From Candidatus Poseidoniales archaeon (GTDB taxonomy: Archaea; Thermoplasmatota; Poseidoniia; Poseidoniales; Thalassarchaeaceae): a DNA stretch of 12,566 bases. The translations under genes and the position numbers were made by a program. The stretch covers positions 1-12,566 of the forward strand of contig JAKUTA010000014.1 of assembly GCA_022447885.1 (NCBI GenBank), written 5' to 3'. The notes under the pieces are model-generated. The model saw nothing but the letters and a program-made list of their open reading frames with translations, did no database searches and was not told where the DNA came from. This document shows, piece by piece, positions 7,802-12,566 of this stretch (position 1 is the stretch's first letter; every line of letters begins with the position of its first letter).

Positions 7802-8910
7802 ATATAGGGTTCAAACTCACAAGCGTCCGCTAGTAGGATGGGTAGCGTCTAGAATGGCCCACGCAAAGCCCACTCAAACTACAATTCCGTTCGCATGGGT
7901 ATTCGGATGAACCCTTGCGAAACCCGTCATTCGAGAGGGTACCCATGCGACCACCCCTAATCGGAAGGGAACCCGTTGTGATTGGATGATTGAAACGCTA
8001 CCCATTATGATGCGTGTTCTCATAGCGATCTGCGATTCAATTCAGAGTATAGCTCAGTTGGAATCTCACTTTCAACTCGTATCCTGTTTCCATTCGGATG
8101 TTCAAATTCAAGTGCTGACGCGTGTAAACACAATCTGTTCACACCAGCCCTGCCTCGGCCGTACCGAGTGTCACCAGCAACCGGACAACCGATATCACTC
8201 ATGTGGAGTCTGATTTGGGCTCTCCTTCCGGTGTCGATCTTTATTCTGATCAAACTATGAATCGTTGCAGACTGCTCGATTCTCCAGTTAGTGATCGCTT
8301 CCTTACCAGCCCTCGCCCCTTTCGATACTAACCTTACCCGTCTGTCTTTCGTCTCCTGGATGCGAGAAGTCAACACGCCTGAATCAGAAGGAGGTTTTCC
8401 GATTACGACCGCATGATAGATTCGTTCGACCGTCCGATCTTTGAATTGTTTTTGCAGCATATCTTTTACTTCTGGAGACTTAGCGAGAAGCAAACAACCA
8501 GATGTTTCTCTATCAAGACGATGAACAAGATATGCTCGAGTTGAGTGATTTCTTGAAACCCAATTCAATGCCCGGTCAAACATGGTATCCGATTCACCCC
8601 TCTCAGTTGCCACGGAAAGAAGACCTGCGGGTTTGTTGACGACAAGTAATTCGCGATCATCGAATAGAATCTCTGGATCCGGAATCCCATCCACTTTTTT
8701 CCTGGCAGGGCTATCGCCCTCAGAACGGGAGAGTGTTTCTACAATTGATCCGATGGAAACAATTTCCTTGGCACGAGTCGCCCTGTTCCCATCTATCCGT
8801 ACACGTCCATGATCAATCATTCGCCGTAGTGAATTTTTCTTTGCTTCAGGATGGAGGATTGATAATACATCAATCAAATGCCCTTGGGCCACTGCTTCGA
8901 TCCGCGGGTT
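7802..8910. other. AT-rich island, probable horizontally acquired segment
   Basis: Hand counts of individual 60-base lines give about 37-53% GC here, compared with about 65-75% in lines sampled from mutS and hef. The shift begins right at the hpt stop and ends near the rluA start, beyond which GC-rich sequence resumes. The island holds one gene (rluA) and the GGGTA repeat cluster. I found no integrase, transposase, tRNA target or convincing flanking direct repeat, so how it arrived is not visible. Confidence 0.6.
7838..8005. repeat. Cluster of degenerate GGGTA-centred repeats with nested inverted repeats
   Basis: Four copies read on the minus strand are spaced 30, 30 and 29 bp apart; on the plus strand their 16-bp cores begin at 7899, 7929, 7959 and 7988, each ending in CCC. 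Two more lie on the plus strand, centred on the GGGTs at 7840-7843 and 7897-7900. An approximate consensus is TCGC-ATGGGTW followed by a pyrimidine-rich stretch ending near GAAT. The outer arms are a perfect 11-bp inverted repeat, ATGGGTAGCGT (7838-7848) against ACGCTACCCAT (7995-8005). The inner arms are TCGCATGGGTA (7891-7901) against TACCCATGCGA (7940-7950). The cluster sits between convergent genes (hpt and rluA), so it is not an obvious promoter. It could be a 3'UTR/terminator structure, a protein-binding array, or the remains of a small mobile element with inverted termini. Confidence 0.6.
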
Positions 8911-8916
8911 GGCCAC
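8020..8916 (-). CDS. RluA/RluD-family pseudouridine synthase with S4 domain
   Basis: This enzyme isomerises specific uridines to pseudouridine in rRNA or tRNA. The 298-aa protein has an N-terminal S4-like RNA-binding domain (about 11-62), then the catalytic fold: VVNKPAGLLSV (92-102), the catalytic motif HRLDRETSG with Asp135, GRRAQIRLHMSDIGCPVAGD (230-249), and LCLHASALEF (262-271). These are full RluA-family signatures with no missing core motif. The target site (23S as for RluC/RluD, or tRNA) cannot be assigned. The start is a GTG at 8916 with no clear Shine-Dalgarno site; a later start would cut into the S4 domain. Archaea normally pseudouridylate rRNA through Cbf5 and H/ACA guides, and RluA enzymes are mainly bacterial. 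The gene is also AT-rich, using codons such as GTA, TTA and TCA unlike its neighbours, so recent horizontal transfer is likely. It converges on hpt and runs in the same direction as hef, 125 bp downstream of it. Confidence 0.92.
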   Translation of the reverse strand: MANPRIEAVAQGHLIDVLSILHPEAKKNSLRRMIDHGRVRIDGNRATRAKEIVSIGSIVETLSRSEGDSPARKKVDGIPDPEILFDDRELLVVNKPAGLLSVATERGESDTMFDRALNWVSRNHSTRAYLVHRLDRETSGCLLLAKSPEVKDMLQKQFKDRTVERIYHAVVIGKPPSDSGVLTSRIQETKDRRVRLVSKGARAGKEAITNWRIEQSATIHSLIRIKIDTGRRAQIRLHMSDIGCPVAGDTRYGRGRAGVNRLCLHASALEFEHPNGNRIRVESEIPTELYSELNRRSL

Positions 8917-8926
8917 GAACCTGTCA

Positions 8927-8968
8927 GGGGGAGGGGGCCATCAAGTTTGACGGGGGCGTTGTGACGGG
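8927..8968 (+). other. G-tract run in the gap between hef and rluA
   Basis: The 125-bp gap 8917-9041 holds no gene I can support. Its main feature is a set of G-runs on the plus strand: GGGGG at 8927-8931, GGGGG at 8933-8937, GGGGG at 8952-8956 and GGG at 8966-8968. On the rluA sense strand this is a C-rich leader directly before the GTG start. Four runs could form a G-quadruplex, though one loop of 14 nt is longer than usual. A perfect 10-bp palindrome, GTATGCATAC, follows at 8993-9002. The stretch coincides with the change from AT-rich to GC-rich sequence. Confidence 0.35.
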
Positions 8969-9041
8969 TGTGCAATGGATGGTATCACTCTGGTATGCAT
9001 ACGGCAAAGAGGATGCCCATGCGCTCGACGCAGGGCACGAT

Positions 9042-11831
9042 TCAGTTGTTGAGGACTTCTAGGATCCGAGCCGCTTTCGCCGCACCGATCCCGCTGACCG
9101 TCGCCAACTCCTCGACCGTGGCGGCGGCGACCCCTGCGACGCTCTCGAATCTCGCGAGCAACCTGTCGGCGGTGGCTGGCCCTACTCCTGGAACGGATTG
9201 GAGCATGGCGAGACGGTCGAATCGCAGCTCCTTTCGCTCGCGAGTCGCCAGGGCGCCTTCGGCCCCGCTCGCATCGAGAATGACTTTCTGACCTTCCCAG
9301 CCGGCATCGGATACCTCACTCGCCTCGACACTGATCACCGTCTGGGCAGCCGCACCTGCACGCTCCTCCCGAGCGACTTCGGCTCCCGGCTCTCCGGGCT
9401 GTTGACGCTCGACGAAACGTCCCAATGATTCATCGCCACCCTCAGCGGCGCCCAATCGCTGACGCGCAGCCTTGGTGAGCGCTCCGAGCAGCGCCTGTTC
9501 GCGGCGGGCCGCGATCGCCAGGAAGCGTGCGGTCTCCTCACCATCAGCGGTCGTGACCACCGGCAGGCCGAGATCGACGGTGAGCGTCGCGAGCGCGCCC
9601 ATCAGCGCGTTCATGTGCACCGCTCGCTGCATGAACAGGTCTCCGCCCTCGATGAGCAGCAGTGGTCTCGGCGCGGCGGCGACCAGCCGGTGCGCCTGTT
9701 CGAGCAGCCTGCCGTCGAGCAGCGAGTCGACGAAGTCCCGCACGCGCTTGCGCTCGATGAGCACCCGGTCGCCGATCTGGAAGTCTCCGACAGCCAGGGT
9801 CTGCACATCGACATCGATTCCCTGAAGGCGCAGCGAGGCGGCGATGGTCGTGTTCAACTCCCGATGGTCGACCACGATGCGGCAGGGGATGTCGGTGGCG
9901 TGTTCGAGCGGGTCGACCGCATCGGTGGTGAGCGCCTGCACGATGTCCTCGGCGGCGCGTAATGCCAACCCTTCGAGGTTCACCGGAATCGGCTCCGCAT
10001 CTGCCTCTTCGCCACCCCCCAGCATCCTCTCGGATGCCGCATCAGAGGGATAGAAGTCGAGTCCCCGTTGTCCACGCGGTCTCAGCCGCTGCGGGTCCAC
10101 CTCGTCCTGCGCAGGGTCCTCCAGCTCATCCTCTTCTTCGTCCGGCTTCCCTACGATGCGCTCGATGCGCTCTCGCTGGGTGCCGAGTTCAGGCGCCAGC
10201 CGCTCCCGTTCGGCCTCGACGAACTCCCACGGAGCCTGCTCACCATCATCGCTCTTGATGGTGAACGCCTGCAGCAGTTCGCCATCCTGCTTCCCAGTGG
10301 GTGAGCCACGCGAGCGGCGGACACGGTCGAGCACCTCGTGCATCCTGCGCTCGCGCGCCAGCGCGCTGGCCCTCGCTCCTTCATCGCGGGTGCCGGTGGC
10401 GATGAGCACGAACACCTGGCCCGAGCGATGCCTGCCGGTGCGCCCACGCCTCTGGATGGTGCGGATCTCGCTGCCGACCGGCTCGTAGAAGATGACCCGG
10501 TCGGCCCTCGGCACGTCGAGCCCCTCCTCGCCCACCGAGGTGGCCACGAGCACGTTGCACTCTCCATCCCTGAATCGATGCAGCCCCTCGATCTGCTTCC
10601 GTTGGGTCATTCCACGGCTGCCTGCTCGACTCGTCTGACCGACGAATCGTTCGGCGATCACGCCCTCGCATCGGTTGAGTCGACTGACGATCTCGTTGAC
10701 GGTGTCGCGGAAGTGCGCGAACACGATGACCCGGCTGTCCGGGTCCTGACGGAGTTGCTCCAGAACCAGTTCCTGTGTGTAGTCGACCTTCCTGTGCAGT
10801 TCCGGTGTCTCTGCCAGGGTCTGTCTGAGGTCGCGGATTCGCGCATCTCCGAGGAACGCCGCGGCGCTCTTCTGCTCGGCGCCGGTCGCGTGCTCCATAC
10901 GCTGGAGGGATTCGCGTGAGGCGGCCACACCTTGGCAGAGGAGGTAGCCGATCAGGTTGAGCAGCCGTTGCGCCGTCGCGTTCTGGCGGGCGGCGTTGTA
11001 GGCCAGCCCCTCGCGGCGATTGATGGCGACCTGGATCCGTCCGCGCGCATCGGCGAGCGCGCCCATCGTCACTCTTCCGGAATGGACGTAGTAACCGAGC
11101 CGGCGCAGTTGATCGACCAGAGTGTCGAGCCATCTCTGCAGCGGGGCGGCGAGCAGGCGGAGTTCCTCGGGGACCTCGACCGGCACATCCTGCACCCGCA
11201 GTCCAGCGGCGTACGGTTCGAGCAGCGCATCCTCGGCTCGTCTGACGTGGATGCGCGACAGGCCGAGCCGCTGGCAGACCTCGGTCACCTGCTCATCGGT
11301 CGACCCCGGACTCGCCGTCGCCCCGAGAACCAAGGCATTCGCAGCCTGCTGGCGGTAGAGTTCACCCACCTCTCCCGCGGCGTCCTTGCCGATGGCGTGA
11401 TGCGCCTCGTCGGCGACCAGCAGGCAGACGTCGGTGAGGTCGATGCTGCCCCGCTGGACATCGTTGCGGATGACCTGTGGAGTCGCTACGATGACCGTTG
11501 CTGCATCCCACAGCTTCTGGCGCCGCTTCCAGTCGATGGAGCCGTTCAAGGCGACCACTGATTCAGGCCCGTCGTCGAGCACCAGCACCTCGCGCAGATT
11601 CTCCAGATGCTGGTTCAGGAGGGCATTGGTGGGGGCGATCATCAGCGCCCTGCCACCATGCTGTCTGAGCCTCTCCGCGATCACCATCCACTCGATGGGG
11701 GTCTTGCCCAGCGCAGTAGGCAGTACCAGCAGCGTGGATGCACCCAGACAGGCATCGACTGCCTCGAGTTGGTAGGCTCGCGCCTCGACGCCCCCCTCAA
11801 CGAGGCCTGGATGGGAAACTGTGGCGTCCAT
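9042..11831 (-). CDS. hef: Hef: SF2 helicase fused to XPF/ERCC4-type structure-specific nuclease
   Basis: Hef, the archaeal FANCM/XPF relative, remodels and cuts stalled forks and flap structures. From the ATG at 11831 it is 929 aa. The helicase half has LPTALGKT (Walker A, 37-44; Ala where relatives usually have Gly), DEAH (141-144), GATASPG (170-176) and QRRGRTGR (motif VI, 460-467). A charged, probably disordered linker (about 500-645) follows. The nuclease has VDHRE (654-658), VGDFQI (681-686) and the catalytic ERK (693-695). A tandem helix-hairpin-helix (about 868-929), with VPGVGPATADRLL and VSGIGAAKAARIL, ends the protein. It is longer than the roughly 760-residue Pyrococcus protein, mostly in the two linkers. 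The frame stays open to a GTG at 12002. The inner ATG is chosen because family proteins start close to the HPGLVEGGVEARAYQ segment, GTGAT lies 7 nt before it, and the upstream bases form leader hairpins. It is divergent from rpl3. Confidence 0.95.
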   Translation of the reverse strand: MDATVSHPGLVEGGVEARAYQLEAVDACLGASTLLVLPTALGKTPIEWMVIAERLRQHGGRALMIAPTNALLNQHLENLREVLVLDDGPESVVALNGSIDWKRRQKLWDAATVIVATPQVIRNDVQRGSIDLTDVCLLVADEAHHAIGKDAAGEVGELYRQQAANALVLGATASPGSTDEQVTEVCQRLGLSRIHVRRAEDALLEPYAAGLRVQDVPVEVPEELRLLAAPLQRWLDTLVDQLRRLGYYVHSGRVTMGALADARGRIQVAINRREGLAYNAARQNATAQRLLNLIGYLLCQGVAASRESLQRMEHATGAEQKSAAAFLGDARIRDLRQTLAETPELHRKVDYTQELVLEQLRQDPDSRVIVFAHFRDTVNEIVSRLNRCEGVIAERFVGQTSRAGSRGMTQRKQIEGLHRFRDGECNVLVATSVGEEGLDVPRADRVIFYEPVGSEIRTIQRRGRTGRHRSGQVFVLIATGTRDEGARASALARERRMHEVLDRVRRSRGSPTGKQDGELLQAFTIKSDDGEQAPWEFVEAERERLAPELGTQRERIERIVGKPDEEEDELEDPAQDEVDPQRLRPRGQRGLDFYPSDAASERMLGGGEEADAEPIPVNLEGLALRAAEDIVQALTTDAVDPLEHATDIPCRIVVDHRELNTTIAASLRLQGIDVDVQTLAVGDFQIGDRVLIERKRVRDFVDSLLDGRLLEQAHRLVAAAPRPLLLIEGGDLFMQRAVHMNALMGALATLTVDLGLPVVTTADGEETARFLAIAARREQALLGALTKAARQRLGAAEGGDESLGRFVERQQPGEPGAEVAREERAGAAAQTVISVEASEVSDAGWEGQKVILDASGAEGALATRERKELRFDRLAMLQSVPGVGPATADRLLARFESVAGVAAATVEELATVSGIGAAKAARILEVLNN

Positions 11832-11903
11832 GGAGCCATCACTGAAAACCCACGGTTCAAAATCGTTACAGCCCAGTTCCATCCATCGAGAGCCTATGTT
11901 CTC

Positions 11904-11923
11904 GGCAGGGGGCAGTCCCTGCC
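11904..11923 (-). promoter_or_regulatory. hef leader hairpin, 7-bp stem
   Basis: GGCAGGG (11904-11910) and CCCTGCC (11917-11923) are perfect inverted arms around a 6-nt loop, between the TATA-like box and the hef ATG. It stacks 8 nt from the second leader hairpin. A stable RNA structure is expected; a regulatory role is inference. Confidence 0.45.
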
Positions 11924-11931
11924 AGAACGGC

Positions 11932-11946
11932 GGGCCCGTAGGGCCC
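11932..11946 (-). promoter_or_regulatory. hef leader hairpin with UAC loop
   Basis: The coding strand reads GGGCCC-TAC-GGGCCC, a perfect all-GC 6-bp stem with a 3-nt loop. It has the same architecture and loop as the mutS leader hairpin. It lies directly downstream of the TATA-like box, so it may sit at the very 5' end of the hef mRNA. Confidence 0.45.
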
Positions 11947-11958
11947 TCCACAGGCCTC

Positions 11959-11966
11959 ATATAGGG
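11959..11966 (-). promoter_or_regulatory. TATA-like box upstream of hef
   Basis: The coding strand reads CCTATATGAG, a reasonable archaeal TATA match in an otherwise GC-rich stretch. Initiation about 25 bp downstream would be near 11937, giving a leader of about 105 nt before the ATG at 11831, or about 55 nt before an in-frame ATG at 11882. Confidence 0.4.
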
Positions 11967-12039
11967 AAGGTTGGTCGGCGGGACGCTCACGCAGTGAGGC
12001 ACCAGACGTCACAGGGCAATGCAACAAGCAACCCAGACC

Positions 12040-12055
12040 CCGGATTGGAATCCGG
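12040..12055. promoter_or_regulatory. 16-bp dyad in the hef/rpl3 divergent region
   Basis: CCGGATT-GG-AATCCGG is a perfect 7-bp inverted repeat with a 2-bp spacer. The spacer is too tight for a comfortable RNA hairpin, so a dimeric DNA-binding site is the better guess. It lies 90 bp before rpl3, where a regulator could act on both divergent genes. Confidence 0.4.
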
Positions 12056-12091
12056 TCGACGTCACGGTGGCTCCACAACTGCGTGCGCCGG

Positions 12092-12117
12092 CGGAACCCC
12101 GCCTCGGTGGGATTCCG
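12092..12117 (+). promoter_or_regulatory. rpl3 leader stem-loop
   Basis: CGGAA (12092-12096) pairs with TTCCG (12113-12117). After one C/A mismatch, CCC (12098-12100) pairs with GGG (12109-12111), leaving an 8-nt loop. A small second stem, GCCT/AGGC (12127-12130 and 12135-12138), would hold the GAGGAGG ribosome-binding site of rpl3. Autogenous control of ribosomal-protein leaders is well known in general; whether it applies here is not shown. Confidence 0.4.
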
Positions 12118-12145
12118 TCGAAAACCGCCTGAGGAGGCACCCAAC

Positions 12146-12566
12146 ATGGGAACCACGCACAAACCGAAGCGAGGTAGTATGGCGTTCAGCCCGCGCAAGC
12201 GGGCGAGGCGTCACTTCGGACGTGTCAAGTCGTGGCCAGATACCGATTCCAAAGAAGTTCGAGTACAGGGATTCGCCGGCTGGAAGGCCGGCATGACTCA
12301 CGTGCTGCTGCGCGACCACAACCCCGGAAGCCCAAGTTCTGGCCAGGAGGTCCGCAAAGCGGTCACCGTGGTCGAGGTTCCACCATTGAGGGTCCTCGGG
12401 GTGCGAGGCTACCGCATGACCGTCTACGGAATGCAGACCTCCGGTGAAGCGTGGGCCGACTCCGAGAAACTCAGCGAGAGCATTCCGGAGTTGTCCCGTC
12501 GCGTTCCAAAGCGACTCGAACACGACAGTGAAGCACATCACGAAGCGCTCTGCGAGAAGGCAGGAT
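12146..12566 (+). CDS. rpl3: Large-subunit ribosomal protein L3 (uL3), N-terminal part
   Basis: The first 140 codons are present and the gene runs off the window. L3 binds 23S rRNA domain VI early in large-subunit assembly and reaches toward the peptidyl-transferase centre. The start MGTTHKPKRGSMAFSPRKRA, with basic residues and SMAFSPRKRA, is diagnostic of archaeal/eukaryotic L3. VQGFAGWKAGMTHVLLRDHN (about 41-60) and AVTVVEVPPLRVLGVRGYRM (about 73-92) follow in the expected order. The ATG at 12146 has GAGGAGG about 9 nt upstream. In archaea rpl3 normally opens the S10-type cluster (L3, L4, L23, L2 and so on), so those genes probably follow outside the window. Composition fits the GC-rich background. 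No clear TATA box was found. Confidence 0.95.
   Translation, partial: MGTTHKPKRGSMAFSPRKRARRHFGRVKSWPDTDSKEVRVQGFAGWKAGMTHVLLRDHNPGSPSSGQEVRKAVTVVEVPPLRVLGVRGYRMTVYGMQTSGEAWADSEKLSESIPELSRRVPKRLEHDSEAHHEALCEKAG

Larger units (their letters stand above)
11832..12145. other. Divergent intergenic region between hef and rpl3
   Basis: This 314-bp stretch separates the divergent hef and rpl3 starts. I see no gene in it apart from an open extension of the hef frame to 12002 that lacks family similarity. It holds, from left to right, a GTGAT ribosome-binding site for hef (plus-strand ATCAC 11838-11842), two hef-leader hairpins, a TATA-like box for hef, two dyads on the rpl3 side, and the rpl3 ribosome-binding site. 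Confidence 0.6.

Noticed and set aside
7802..7825. Possible tRNA fragment from the T-arm-like GGGTTCAAAC
   Set aside because: The flanking bases do not form a 5-bp T-stem, and there is no anticodon arm or acceptor stem around it.
7899..8005. CRISPR array, because of the 30-bp periodicity
   Set aside because: The copies are only partly similar, there are no equal unique spacers between identical repeats, some copies are inverted, and no cas gene is present.
7986..8213. 75-codon plus-strand frame at the edge of the island
   Set aside because: It overlaps the 3' end of rluA antisense, starts inside the repeat cluster, has no ribosome-binding site, and shows no domain.
9000..9012. 13-base match TACGGCAAAGAGG shared with the rpl10e leader (6639-6651)
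   Set aside because: About one exact 13-mer match is expected by chance in 12.5 kb. The downstream ATG is only a frame running antisense through hef.
12062..12541. 159-codon minus-strand frame near the right edge
   Set aside because: It lies antisense to rpl3 and its leader, and its translation shows no recognisable domain.

Overview
The window looks like chromosomal DNA of a GC-rich euryarchaeon. The archaeal calls rest on rpl10e (uL16), an archaeal-type hypoxanthine phosphoribosyltransferase, a full-length Hef helicase-nuclease, the archaeal-type N-terminus of ribosomal protein L3, and TATA-like boxes with Shine-Dalgarno sites. A bacterial-type mutS-mutL pair beside a carotenoid/retinoid oxidoreductase and a membrane-anchored propeller-like protein suggests a marine Thermoplasmatota lineage (Marine Group II / Poseidoniales). 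That placement is inference from gene content; no 16S or phylogeny was available.

Layout. Bases 1-6523 are all on the minus strand, in transcription order: a two-TM membrane protein of unknown function (5291-6523), mutS (2483-5173), mutL (481-2481, one base after the mutS stop) and a RetSat/CrtI-like FAD oxidoreductase (1-426, cut by the window edge). A 135-bp divergent promoter region (6524-6658) separates these from a plus-strand rpl10e-hpt pair (6659-7801). Next comes a clearly more AT-rich island (about 7802-8910, roughly 45% GC by hand count against about 65% around it). It holds a cluster of degenerate GGGTA-centred repeats and a minus-strand RluA-type pseudouridine synthase. A G-rich 125-bp gap leads to hef on the minus strand (9042-11831). 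A 314-bp divergent region with several dyads then precedes rpl3 (plus strand, 12146 to the edge), normally the first gene of the archaeal S10 ribosomal cluster.

Functional reading. Two genome-maintenance units flank the ribosomal/purine-salvage pair: mismatch repair (MutS with an endonuclease-type MutL) and stalled-fork processing (Hef). All three repair proteins carry short sequences resembling sliding-clamp-binding motifs, which would let bacterial-derived MutS/MutL use archaeal PCNA; this is inference. The least explained parts are the repeat cluster at 7838-8005 between convergent genes, the AT-rich island carrying the RluA enzyme, the structured leaders (three with a UAC-loop hairpin), and the propeller-like membrane protein upstream of mutS. 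I saw no CRISPR array, tRNA, rRNA, transposase or integrase. No clearly new multi-gene system is evident.
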